Assembly (NCBI RefSeq): GCF_901933205.1
Contig: NC_044601.1
Coordinates: 45,171,376-45,235,375 of the forward strand
Direction: 5' to 3'
Origin: Camarhynchus parvulus
Lineage: Eukaryota; Chordata; Aves; Passeriformes; Thraupidae
DNA: 64,000 nucleotides
Part shown: piece after piece, positions 13,560 through 26,500 of the stretch
How positions within the stretch are numbered: the stretch's first letter is position 1
How the letters are laid out: each line of letters starts with the position of its first letter
Notes under the pieces: model-generated
What the model was told of the DNA's origin: nothing
Databases searched by the model: none
Seen by the model: only the letters and a program-made list of their open reading frames with translations
Program-made: the position numbers and the translations under genes

Positions 13560-14065
13560 TTCTGTCCCCAGTGGACATGGAAAATGATTGATCACTGTCC
13601 TCTTCATAACAACTTTTTACATATTGGGAAATTGTTATCCCTTCCTCCCCCTCCCCTTGAGCCTCATGCTTAGTCTTCTCTTTTCTAGACTAAACAAACC
13701 CAGTTCTTTCAACCTTTTCTTGTAGGTCATGTTTTCTAAACCTCTGATCATTCTTGCTGCTCTCCTTTGCACTCTCTTCAATTTGTCTACATCTTTCTTG
13801 AAGTGTGGTTCCCAAAGCTGTACAAAGCACATCATCTGAGGCCTCACCCATGTAGCCTAAAGCAGAACTCTTACTACTTTTTCCACTGGTAAGACATTCC
13901 AGGTGAACGACCAAAGAATAATATTTGCTTTTATCCTAACACTGCACCAGCAAGGCATGGTATTGTGATTGCCTATGGCCTCCAGATCACTTTCTACAAT
14001 ACTGCTGCAGTCATGATCCTTCTGATGTTTTTTCTGATTATTTAGATTCTTTTTAACACATCTAA
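13560..14065 (-). repeat. CR1-type LINE fragment, old and 3'-eroded
   Basis: A minus-strand frame at 13,635-13,847 reads as the CR1 reverse-transcriptase C-terminus (FKKDVDKLKRVQRRAARMI and KELGLFSLEKRRLS). The following bases to about 14,065, including CCTCCAGATCACTTTCTACAATACTGCTG, match upstream CR1 ORF2 read backwards. The terminal octamers are not visible on the left, so the 3' end is lost or too diverged. Same orientation as the other two copies; both boundaries approximate. Confidence 0.85.
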
Positions 14066-17000
14066 CATATATCTCTCTCCTTTATTCCATCTTGAAGGCT
14101 TCAGATTACCAAGGCTCTTTTTTATTCTGATCACATCCTGCAAGGAGTGTCTGTATGACACCAGCTGCCGTAGCTCACACAGGCTGTGGTCTGTGGCCTT
14201 GTACTGTCCCAGGGCTCTATGGCCATGTCATGGCCATAGACATGCAATGACATATGTGCCCGTCTCCAGTCCCAGTAACTCACCAAACATACAGAGAGGA
14301 AAGTTCTGCCCATCTCACACATTCACCACAACGGATGTGCTGTTAGAGTTGCTGAAAGCAACTCAAAGGGCAACTTCAGCCTCAGTTCCTCTAGCCAGGG
14401 AACCCCTCTGAGAACACAGCTCTCCTGCTCAAGTACATCCCATGTGACCTCAAGTAGGAATCAAATGTACCCTACATATATATTTCCTTTGAAGTAAAAT
14501 AGTCTGGTTTTAGGACGACTTCATCAGCCTGGACTGCTTTGTCTCATACTTTATCTTCTGAAACCTGATGCGCTGGTTCTTTCAGTTAGATGCTTAACTT
14601 TTTGAAATGTAATATTGTTATTCTTCTGCTCTTCTTACTTCTTTCCACCTGTTCAGCCTTCGTTTTTCATCCTATGGTCAATTTTCCTCTGCCTTCAGAT
14701 TCTAACCATATTTTTCCAAGAACCAGTGTATCTCCACCCATAATTGTCCTTTTCCTTGAACCATTTTCTGTGGACAGCTTGACATTTTCAATGCATTCAG
14801 GGAACACGATGGACCATTTTTCACTTTTGCAACAGATAGGCAAGCTCCGCTTAAACTTTAGATATTTCTATTTTAAAGTATTTGGGGTTTACATATTTTA
14901 CAGCTTCCACCTCACCATCTGGTAGGTGGTAATCCAACACTGCTAAATCTTGCTAGTTCCAGATGTAGCCAACTCATGTGGTGCCTCATCCATGTCTCTG
15001 AAATTTCAAATTTATTACATAACCAGTATTTAGGTTCTTATATCAATACATGATATGACTTACACTTGCATTTTCAAAATAAACCTACAAAACAATATAA
15101 ATAAATCTACAAATTTAAAATAAAAGCAGAGAACCCAGTTGTTACAAAACTGGTGGTGAAACTTGCTTTGGCATGCTCCTCAAATTCTTGGCATTTGTTT
15201 GGATATGCACCAGCAAATTGTTTTGCTGTGGTATTTCATTTTTCTTCTCTCATGTTTCTTTCCCCTCATTCATTATCTGCTTCCAAGATTTTTCCTGGAT
15301 CTCTGTTTCTGGATTTTGTTCATTTGAAGGTCTTCTCAGTAGTTTCCTCCAAAGACAGTGGAAGCCCAGGCCCCAGAGAAAGCTTTTCACTAGAGTGATC
15401 CCATTTCTGACTAATTCTCCTTTGCAACATACTGTCTGGTGTCTAAGGAAGCCAAAATCCTTCTGTCAACACTCTGTGCAGCCAAGTATTCTTCTTTAGC
15501 CCTGGCTATTATAATCTCTAGGATCACATTCAGACCCTCTCTTCTTAACCTGTCAGAGCTGTGCAGCTGCTGCTCATGTGGATCCAGTAAACCAACCAAA
15601 GTCTTCCCTCCCCCATCCTCCAGCTTCTCTCAACTTGATTCTGGGTTATTCCAAGCTGCCTTTCTCCCCTGAGCCACCACTGCCCACTCTTGCCACTCCT
15701 CTGCTGTGCAGGGACTTCCTGAGGTGCTCCAGGCAGCAGGTTCTCCCTTTGCATGTTCCCTGCCTGGCCAAGGGCTCTCATGGCTCAGCTGTCAAGCCCA
15801 CCTCTCCCATGTCACCTTGCCATGCTCTGCTCCCCCATGGAAGGTTGCCACAGCCCATCCACTTGTGTATTTTATGCCTGAAGACCTCAAAAGGCATTGC
15901 AGATTTTTTTCCAGCAATGGGTGATAGCAGGAGGCAAACCAGTGATGCAATTACTGCCGTAATTGATCTGGTAAATTAAGAGCCAGATTAGAAACAAAAC
16001 TGGTGACCTTATTCTAGTCAGGAGCCTCCAGTCATGTGAGAGTTATGGAACATCTACAAAGGTCTAGAGGGTCCCTTAACTCTCCCAGGAATTAGAAAAT
16101 ATTATTTGGTCTACTTTACACTCCTGACATGGATAGTCCGTGGCTCTGGGCCACTCAGCAGAATATTTCCATTGCTTCTAAGCATTACCAGGCTAGACTC
16201 TGCTGCTTTCCAGGTTCTAAGTTTTTTAGTTACGTCTATAATGTTTGGGGGGTTTTTTAATTGCTTGGTTTGCATGACATGGCATATTTTAGAACATTGT
16301 TTCTGTGACATTTCTTTGAGATCATAGATTTTACAATTACCAACTACAACTACCAACTTTGTTCAATGGTTCAGTGCTATTTGAGGATGCCTGTTCATTC
16401 CTCTATATTACTTCAGTCTTATGAAAAAGATGTATTACTTCAGAATAAAAATCAAATTTTGGAACTTTTCAGTTCAAAACCATCTACAAAAGACATTTTC
16501 CCTCTTTTTTTTAGTTTTTAATTTTTAATCATGGACTCTTTCCTTTGACGAGTTTTTGACATAGCCTGTTTTGAGCCCTTGGTATTTGTAACAGCTTGCT
16601 GATGTTTTCTGAAATAACATCCTCTTGTGGGTCCATAAAATCCTGAAGTTATTACAAATAAATAAACAAAATTTCTCTTCATGATGTAAACCAGCTTTGA
16701 ATGAAGTCATTGAGTGGAAGTTTGACTTGGATTGCTTCTGAAAAATTGCTCAGACCCAAGGCAAAGTTCTGCTTTTCCTCTGTATGCTGTAGAAATTGGT
16801 GAGCAGTTGTTCTAAGTCAACTGAGGGGAGCAAACCCCTGTTGTTTAATGACTTGCTTTAATTTCTAGTGGGAAACCAATCAGAAAGTCTGTACTCTCCA
16901 GTCCCTTTTCTTTCATTCATTTTTTCCAAGTAGTATCCTCCTGATTGAATGATATGAGGTCTGAGTTTTCCCTTCTCTCTTATGTTAGGTGTCTTATCCC

Positions 17001-17689
17001 ATCAGGCAATGCAGTGGGCCTCAAGCTTCCCCTGATTATGGAGTTGGCACCAATATTAAATGACCTGTTCCATTCTGACCTGTTCCAACCTGAACCACAG
17101 TGATTGTGACACTAGCAGACAGCACAGTTCAGACTCTGCTGTGAGACACGGGACATGAACTTGACATAGCAGGGCTATGAAATTATGTCTGCACTTCACT
17201 TGGCTCTCTCCCCACTTCTCCTCACCATGGCCCTGTGCTCTTCCACAGATCTTCATCCCACTCATGGGAAGCCTTTATTTTGCTGAGAGAAAAGTTAGAA
17301 AATTAAATTCTGTGGTCCCCTGCAAGGATTGAAATCTGAGTCTCAGTGACAGTTTGCTCCAATGCGCTATGAGAGGATGGCAAAAAAAGTTTTGTTGACC
17401 ACTTGTAGATTCAGGAGATATGTTTAACCTTAGCACTAAGGTGCACAATTCTTCAACCAGCATCTGGAGCTCTGATCATTTATACTTATCATTTTGTCTT
17501 TTCATTTTAGTGCTGTTTTCACAAATACCCATCAACATCCCAAACACTCAAACAGACATGAATCATTTAATGTGTCGAGCATGTCAAACAAAATTCTCAC
17601 AATGTGCTTTTTAATTATTTCATTAGCTGTAGTAATAACTTGGCAATGCAAGTAATAAATGGAGCAATCTGTCTCATAGTACTGAAGAC
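14066..17689. other. Non-coding stretch, pyrimidine-rich patch, no gene recognised
   Basis: Contains the hairpin at 14,216-14,240 and a C/T-rich patch at about 15,230-15,880 that supports several overlapping frames on both strands (up to 133 codons). None of these has a recognisable domain, and the frames overlap in all phases, as expected from a patch poor in stop codons. The rest is AT-rich unique DNA. Confidence 0.55.
14216..14240. repeat. Perfect 11-bp inverted repeat, 3-nt loop
   Basis: TCTATGGCCAT / GTC / ATGGCCATAGA is a perfect 11-bp stem. The core CTATGGCCATG resembles a CCAT/YY1-like motif in both directions. Could be a cruciform-prone site or chance; no longer pairing extends it. 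Confidence 0.85.
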
Positions 17690-17885
17690 AATGGCCAGGA
17701 CAACCTGCTCTCAATTCTTCTGAGAGATGGCCAGATTCTGACACTGGAGTTGTAGACCATATTTTAAGTGACGCTGCTATCTGAAAAGCTCTATGCAAGC
17801 ATTCAGATTGCTTATGGAATGAGGTACTACCTAGTCTTTTGACCATAATTAGCAAGTATCTGGCCACAGTCTTCACAGGACTAAA
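17690..17885. repeat. Possible ancient amniote CR1-like relic
   Basis: GAGATGGCCAGATTCTGACACTGG on the left, and GAATGAGGTACTACCTAGTC followed by AGTATCTGGCC on the right, resemble phrases common in old CR1-like repeats of birds, turtles and crocodilians. The match is by memory and is weak. A 160-codon minus-strand frame over 17,532-18,014 overlaps it and is not credible as a gene. Confidence 0.3.
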
Positions 17886-20800
17886 ATAATGGATGAAGAA
17901 AAATACAAATGAGGTGGCAGGACCTAAAGGTAAAATGAAAGTTTTACTACATGGTACAGCTTGAATTAAAAAGAATGCTCTGGTAACAGGTGAAAGTCTA
18001 TATAAGTATGACATTTAGCGCTGTGACTGAGATCTAAGTGCTATTTGCTCCTTTACAGCTGATAAAGCTCTTTAGCAAGATGACTGCTGTGAGATTGTCA
18101 CTGATTCCCCAAGGGCTGAGCACTTACACCACCACATTCCCCAGTTATATGGGCAGATGTTAGCAATGGTTGGAGAGTGATGTTTTATTGCTACCCCTCC
18201 CTCCCCATACCCTGAAAACTATGAGCTGAAAATCAAAATATTGGCAGGTATATCTTTGCAACTGGAAATACTGTCGCTGCAGCCTCCGGTAGAGATTCCA
18301 AGACCACTTCTCCCACTCCTCCTAGTGAGATGGAGAGATGTCCCACATCATCCTGCTCTGTGGGATGGAGGTCGGTCGAGCAGCACATTTTGTCAGATTG
18401 AGCATAACCAGATATCCTGACTGAGATCAGAAAAGCTGCTACATTCAGCTTCCAACCACAGCTCCCATGAAACTTTGTGGCAGAACTTCAGTGTGGAAAT
18501 ACTTCAATTTTCAGGCATTAGGGGGTAGAGTATGGGATGCAAAAAGCTTGTTGAAAAGCTGATACTGTTAACAGAAAACCTATACTTAAACAAATAATTC
18601 ATTTAGCTGCACACCGATTTTCTGTCAATAAACAGTTTTAAAATGTGCCTGATCCCTAGTGAAGTCTGCAACCCATACTGAGTTATTTTATTACTCTGAG
18701 TACCTCTGAATCAGTTAGCCCTGCTGTTTTCTCTTCCTCCACATAAGGTAGAGATTTGTTCATCTCGTGGGATGCTCAGTCAGTCCTTGGCTCCCCACAC
18801 TGACAGCCAAGTTACAGTTTCAGTTCCACAAAACAGTGTTTATATAAGAGCTAGAGAGAAAAGACACCTATGAAAAAAGAAAAATAATTATATTTGTTTG
18901 TGTTATAGAAGCCCTCAGCAGCCCCACTCACAGTTGGGCCTCAGTACATAGCACAGGGTAAGATCATAGCTGCAGTCAAAGCTAGTTGCAATCTAATTAA
19001 GACAAGATGTAGCACTCTGATGCAAAAAACGGTTGAAAAGGGAATCAATGATGGGGGAAGCATTCTCTCCTTAAGAGGAGAAAGAAATTAGAGATTTTTG
19101 CTAATTGCCCAAATCCAGCATCTGGGGCTTGAAAAATCTTACAGGATATCTCTAAATCAACAAATAATCAGGAATTTGCAATAGATCTTGAGAGTATGTA
19201 AAGGGTTGATATATTACTTGGCATTTTCTGCTCGGAACTTTTTTGGGTTTTTTCCCCTTTTCATGGGTCCCTCACATTTGTGCCTTTAAGTAAAAGGTAA
19301 GTTAGTACAAGCAGCATCAGATTGTATTTTGGAGAGCCACGTACGCTGCAATTGTCTGCCCCAGCAACTAGGTGTTTAGGTAGGCTCTAGAAGGCAAAGG
19401 TTTTTTCAGGAATCATTATTGTTGAGAAAGCCTTGAAAGCTGGTATGTTGCATACAGTCTAGACAGATCAGCTCCCTGAACTGGTAAGTACAATACTGAA
19501 AGAACAGAACAGAGGTATGGAACAACTTTTTTCATCTGAATGAGAAGCTGAATCTAAAAATTGTCTGCAAACCTTTGTGTTTCCATATTGATTACTTCTC
19601 CATAAATAGACTTTTTGTAGGTACTTAAGTACTGTGTTTATATCAAAGTCCTAGCCACTCTCTTGATCTTCACTTGTCCCAGCTCCCGTTGTTTTCTAGA
19701 CACTTGACCAAATTTCTGGATTTTGGAAGGAGGATCTGCAGAATTGAACAGAACAATTCTCAACTGCAGAGAGCAGGCAGTAGGAATATGAGTGTTCAGG
19801 AAGTTTTATATTAATCAGAATCATGGTTATGAGTTGTAGTGTCAGACAGAAAAGTGGTAAACATTTGTAAAAGACAAGACGCTCCCCCAGTCTAGTGTTA
19901 GGATGTATTGATGTAGTACTGGCATATTGGTATGCTCAGTAGGAGTAGTTTTGGTTACTGTTTGGAATCTACTTGCAAAAGAAAAGTGCCTGGCAGAAGC
20001 AGAAGGTAAAGCCAATTCACTCTGCAACACTCCTCTCTCTAAATTATGGCACTGTGAGAATTCTGTTTGAAAGGGTTCAGCAAAAATAACCTTTTCTTTT
20101 CGAAAGATTTCAGGGTAGGAACTAGGGAAAAAAATCAGTAAAAGATTATTCATCATGGTTCGGTCAGTGATTGTTGGTGGTTGGAAGCTGGAAGAAGAAA
20201 TCCAAAAATGTCTATTTTTCAATAAGTTTTTGTCTGAAAATTTATACCTTAGAAGGAGCATGCTGAAATCTCACTACTTTCACATGGCATAGTCTTGAAA
20301 ATGTGTAAATATATTGAGTTTTAAAAGTTTTCACTAAACTTTGCAGCTGCGACAGGCAAGTGCTTTGGTATTTAGAACTTACAAGCAGGCATATTTAGAT
20401 TTTCAATCAGCCGTTTGTAAAGTACTGCAATAACTAAATTACAGCTCAGCCAGCCTAGCCTGAGAGTGCCAGTCTCCACTTCTAATGATTTCAACATCAT
20501 TCTTAGAATTGCATAGTTCTAAATACCCCTCAAAACTTTACTCCAACCTGGTCTAATTCTTCAGAAAATATAATCCTTCAGAAACAGTACTGAGTTAATA
20601 CTTGGATAGGATAAAAAGGGATATTCATGATGCTGATTAGAATGGACTGTCAGTCTGACAAACCATGAACATGAAATACAAACTGCTTGTGATCATTTAA
20701 CTCCTTGCAACACAGTGTCCCAAAACTAGCCTGTTCACTCAGTTCCCCTGTTAAAGCAACTATTACTTGCTCATGTACAATTTTAGAGAAAATTAAACAT

Positions 20801-23480
20801 AAAGGTAATATATTTCTTAATTTCCTGTCCTGAGTTTATGTAGTACTACTCATTTTGTTGAAAAAGCTGCCACGTTCCACCCTACTACTGGATGTATTTC
20901 AAAAGTAATTGAAGTAGTTGTTAAAGTATACAAGGAGCACACGCACTGCAAAACTTGTTCGAACAGTCATTTCAAACTATTGCTCTGTTCTAATGGACAA
21001 GAATGTTTGTACAATGACTATTCACATTTGTCTACATTTAACATCTTTGCTCTTTAGAATAATAGAACCATTCCCCTTAGGCAGGAATGCAAAATGTTAG
21101 AACATGGCCACAGAGGCTGCCCACTACTGAGCTGTGAACCTCCTGTTCTCTGGACCTATTTAGATTTCTGCTTTAGTCAAGTCCCAGTGACATGTCTCTC
21201 GTGTGGCTCTGTAGGGCTCCCAAGCTGCAAAGCTAGCATGAAAGGGACGCAGGTCTGCCCATTTGCTGCTAGTAGAAGCTATATCCAGTAGATGTGAGCT
21301 AGTAATCTAAAATCTTTTGCACATTTGCAGTCAAGGACAGTTTGAAAACTTTAGACTGCAAACGTAATACTTACTCTGATGAAATGAGATTTCTTTTTCT
21401 AATATGCAGTTTATTAATTCGTGGTTTGAACAAAAAAGAACAGGTAAACACTGAGTCATTTTGGCTAGGATCTGAAAATACAGGATGAACTTTTGGAGAA
21501 AAGTTTTTTCTAAATAATTTTTCAGATATTAAGCCTTCCATCTCAAGCTATCAGCATATTTTGTCCTTTCCCTTAACCTGTCAAAAATTTTGCGTGCTTG
21601 TATGAAGATTTTTTTCCCCAGTTCTTTATGGAAATTTATTCATGGCTAGAAGGAGGAGAAATAAGAGATGGGCAGTCCTCTTCAAATCAGGCAGTCCATT
21701 TTCCATCAAGTATCTCCACATGAAACCACTGCCATTGGGACTTGTCCATGGGCTGACAGCAGCCTGCAGAGAAGTGCTAATGAGGAAGTATGGGGAATAT
21801 GAGAAAATACCTTTGTTGCAGCGTTAATAGTTCATCCACTTTACAAATATGAGCAATGTAAACAGGGGCCTTTCTATATGTGTCATGGCAAGGAAACAAA
21901 AACTATCATGGAAAGTGCTTGTTTAATGGTTCTGGCACGTGGCCAACAAAAAGGACGGAATGTCACACCCTGTCCAAAGGTGCAGAGTGCAAGCTGGTGC
22001 TGGAGGAGACACTGGTATAAAACAGTGTTCCACCAGCTGCTCTGATTTATAGGAGCTGTAGAAGTGCAAGCCCACTTCAAAACCAAGGGAATGAAAAACA
22101 AGCTTTATGCCTCTTGTGTACCCATGTTTGTAGTTATGAATTCTGCTCACTTCCCTTTTGGAGCCTCTAGATTTTCATCTAAATATTAAAAGGACCTCCA
22201 GGTCCAGAGAGACCCCAGACTTTCTTTGTTTACAGCTACCCATCTGCTTTCCAAGCCACAGACTGGTTATCTGTCATCTTTTCACATTTTGTTTATGGAT
22301 ATTCCAAAGTCAATCAAGGAGATAAGTGTCTCTTTTATGCAGCTAGCAATACCTTAGATAAAAACATTTCTTGTAATACATTAATCCATATGTATCAGTT
22401 TCAAATATTTGAGTCTATTGGTTTGAGCTACCTACTCATCAGCTGACATCAAAAAGCAGGACACTTGCAATTTTCCATGAAATAGAAGAAAATATATACA
22501 GTCAGCCCTGCTCCATAAAGAAAAAAAAAACATGCAGCTCCTTCCTTATGAAAGCATAATCTTTATTTGTAATATAGACATCACAGTATGAGCAAAAGTA
22601 CTCTATTCATGTGGACAAGGGCTCATATTCTCCTAACAAAAAAAGGGCTATCTGCACCCAGCTCAGAGAAACCCTTACTACACATCTCTTCAGATGCCAC
22701 TGGTTGCACATCAGGATGTCTTTCAGCCTGAAGACTGATGCTCTCCTGAGTGGGGGGCCACGGGCAGAACCGCCCTGGGCTTTCCCACATCGAAGTGTTC
22801 AAAGCAGGGGGAGCCAGGCTCCAAGCCTGGCAGTCACACTCCCTTTTCAGAGAAGATAAAAGCAGCAGAGGAGAGTTACAACACAACTGCAGCATCTCAG
22901 CTGTTAAACAGTACTCAAACAAAATGTGTTTCTGCTTAGTTTAAGGAAGGATAAACAAGATTTAATATCTGGCAATGAACACAAGTTGGTTTTTTCTTGC
23001 CCTATTAATGATATTTGGATTCATTCAGATTCATGTAGCTTCCACTCACGTAAGACTCCATTCCATTTCCTAATTTTCCATCTTTTTTATTTCCTAGAAC
23101 ATGAGTTGTTGAGCTAATGAATTAAAACACTCTGAGGTTTGGTTTTGGCTCTGTGTGCATCTGTGCTCTTTTACTACCATAATTCAATATGACAAGTTTA
23201 TTGTCCAAACAAACACTAGCACCTATTGTAGAACTATAATAAAAAAAGAAAGATTGCCTTAAGCAGCACATTTTCTTCAGAGAAGACCAAATACTACCTA
23301 TTGACATTTTGTTTTCCTCACATCATGTTCCTCTTTTCATTCCATAGTGGTCACTAAACATGCAAGTCTGTAGGCAAAGTGGACTAGATTAGACTTTAAG
23401 GATCATCCTCTGCAATGAGCTGGATCAGATGGAATTCATTCTTCTTATTAGCTTTCAGCTGATACTTATGAGCCTGAACT
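17886..23480. other. AT-rich non-coding stretch, no gene recognised
   Basis: Unique-looking AT-rich DNA with no recognisable repeat, RNA gene or exon. A 139-codon minus-strand frame at 19,842-20,261 is Phe/Ser/Thr-rich without a domain and is treated as chance. Confidence 0.6.
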
Positions 23481-23592
23481 CAGGACTTCGTTTGTGCAAG
23501 GCACATTAAACACTGTGAATGCAACCCCTGCCCCAAGGAGCTTGCAGTTCGAAAAGACAAGTATGCAAAGATAAGACAGATGAAAAAAAGAA
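23481..23592. repeat. Probable relic of an ancient amniote SINE/MIR-like repeat
   Basis: The string CCCCTGCCCCAAGGAGCTTG, then CAGTTCGAAAAGACAAG and GATAAGACAGATGAAA, preceded by GCAAGGCACATTAAACACTG, resembles the widespread turtle/crocodilian/bird MIR-like repeat phrase (CCCTGCCCCAAAGAGCTTAC followed by a run like AGACAAGACAGACAAAG). Very diverged; the extent is approximate. Confidence 0.45.
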
Positions 23593-26500
23593 CCTAGGAC
23601 TTCTCAAAAAACAAAGTTAAGACCAGCCTTTGCTAAATCAACATGCAAAAAGCCAACACAAATGAGAGATCGATTTCTCCACAAGAACCAACTTAAATGT
23701 TTCTATACAAATCAGCCAAGTCCAGTACAGGGCTAGCCCTCCAGATGAATGCCTGTCCAAAAAAACACAAACCCCCACAGATCTACAGCTAAGTAAATAA
23801 ACTACAGTGACTCAAAATAAAATGTGAAACACTCTGTTTTTCAAGGCTCACAAAACAAGATTTTAATGATGCATATGGTCCTTATTTTACCCATAATGGT
23901 TCTTTGATATATAGTGGCAAGACTTTAATTCATTGATGGAATAACATGTTCATGTAACCCATTCTATTGCTAATGAAATAATCAAGACTTCTCTCCTTGT
24001 GTCTCTTTGAAAGGCTATATTCAATAGCAGGTCTTGGAATATTTTACCAGCAGAGGAATGACACAAGAGGAACACACACAGAAACTAAATCTGTCACAAC
24101 TTGTCCCTGCTTAAAAAAAACCAAATCATTTACAAAATTGACATTTCTGCAGAGAAATGATGATTCATTATGGGTTTGAGCCAGCACAGGTAACAAGGCA
24201 GTTAGCCACAACTGAAGACTCCTTTAGGAAAAAGGAGTTTGTAAGCTATTCACACTGGTGATGCAAGTGCCCTGGTAAGGCAAGGCAGACTTCCTGCTGA
24301 AGCAGGATGTTTGGCGTGGTCCAGGGCTGGTGGTAAGTGCTTTGCAAAAGCATTCTTTCCTGCTCTCTTCAGTCCTCTCTTTCCCCAAGTGCAGCAAAAG
24401 CATGACCTGAGGTCTCCAGGGCTTGCTTCCCTTGCTCTCCTCCCTAATCTTGCTGTGGCAGAAGCAACCTGACCCTAGCCAGGTCCAGTCCTTCATCTGG
24501 GGGTTCAATCCTGCCTGCACTACCAAGAAGTGCCAGGCTGCCTTTCAGGGATGAACGGGAGAAAATCTAGATGGGGTGGAAACACTTGTCTTTTTCAAAC
24601 TAGTTATTTCCATGCAGTTGAGTGTTCAAGAATCTGACTTAGAGTAATTAGTGCATTTCGCCATATTAAGGACTCTCAAATGCCTCTTACTTTTTACCTT
24701 TGTGAAAAAGCTCTGTGTCATCAAGTGGCAGAGGCATGGCCTTTTCTTAAAATATTAGATGCAATTTATTACATGCATCAATGCCTAGTGAATCGGTGAA
24801 TGTAGTAACTTCTGTTGCCTTCAGCATCCAAGCAGTGTTAAGCACTGGAGGAATCAATCTGCCACTAATTTCATGTTTTATGATATTTTGTTCAAAATGG
24901 TTACACAAATACAGCAGGTGTCTGTTTAGAGCATCTTTGGCACTGTTCAGAGAATCTATATTTCACTCAGCTTTCATGCCTGATTTAAATTAATTACTGC
25001 TCAGGGAAGGGGCAGATACAGGAAACAGACACAGGTATATACAATGCATGTGTTACATATGCATAATTTCCCTAATGGAAATAGAGTGGTGGGAGTTGCG
25101 ATTTTCCGAGCTTCCCACTTAGCCTACTTTTTCTGCCCCAGTCTAACTAAAGAGGCTGCACAACCACAGCTGTTTGATACAGTGAGACACCATGTGTAAT
25201 CGAAGCAGGAGGAGGCAAGCCTCCTCTCACATCCATAGAAAATTCATACCCATCCCATGCTCTATCAAACAGACCAAGAGGTTCCACTTTCAGCCCTCCA
25301 GGACACTGTAGTGGAGCAGGCAAATGAAGATGACCCAGGGGCTGGAGGGGAGCAGTAGCTAATTAAATTTTTCAGAAAGAATAAAATTTGGCAGATCTAC
25401 ATACAAGGATAAAATCCCTGATTAAGTTTAGAACTGCAAGTGAAGTAAAATCCTGATCTTCTCTGCATTGATGAGGACCAGCACGGCACTCAGCTCAGAG
25501 TTTATTTACTGTATGTGAATGTAAAAAAAACCCTAAAAATATAAACTGTTCATATTTTGTTTTACAACTAGCTTTAAAAAAATTAAGTCATTAAATATGA
25601 GGTGTTTAATGCATTTGTCAATTACTAGGAGAAACAAAAACATATCCTTCACTAATAAAATGTTTTCGCTGATGCATTTAGCATTGCATTTTAGTAGATC
25701 TATGCATACCTCCTTATTTCCAGGCATTGAGTGAGGACAAAGACAAATTTTTCACATGCAGCAATTTCCCTGGTGGAAGTTTGCTATCAAGACTTACAGC
25801 TAACATATTGAAATATATTAATAGGGTTTAAGGCTTCCATTTATCTTCATTAAAATCAGTTTGAGTCTGAAAGCTGACTTGAGGATAATTTTTCATATCA
25901 GGAATGAGAAGACAGAGGTTTCACCCCAGCTCTTCAGCTGATTTAAGTAGTGATTTCAGACAATTCCCATCAGTTTGGAACATAAAAAGTAAACTTAATA
26001 GCACATATCTCTCTCCAAAGTAGCCTGGCTTGTCTTTAAGAAAGACTGTGAAGGAGTAAGAGTATTGTAGGTGAGCTAATTTCTCTTGTCTGATGATTAA
26101 GAATCTGAGCAGATGGACTTTCATATACCTAATCCATCCTGCAAGTTTTATACTCTGAGAAACTGTCTGCAGCTCTTTAAAAAAGGAAGCATTTTGTAAA
26201 AAAATATATATTGCTGTTTTTAACAAACTAAATGTTTTTCAAAACATATGTAGGTCAGTACAATAATGCAAAAATTTCACACCAGAAACTGCTTTGGAAA
26301 TCATACCTTTCCTGCATTAAAAAAGAATATCTTCCCAGGGTTTTGCATACAGGCAGAACAGTGCAGTGTAATCCTGCTGGGTAAAGGTTTAGAAGAAGAG
26401 TGATGTCTTTGTGGCTCCATCTTTTCCCCTTCACACCCTGCTGTGTTCCTGGGACCACCTGGAACGTCTGGGTGGGAAAGCACCCAGGAGAAAAGCACAG

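Noticed and set aside
15153..15979. Overlapping frames of 60-133 codons on both strands
   Set aside because: A C/T-rich patch poor in stop codons in several phases; no domain and no splice logic.
17532..18014. 160-codon minus-strand frame
   Set aside because: Overlaps a probable repeat relic and has no coding character or homology that I recognise.
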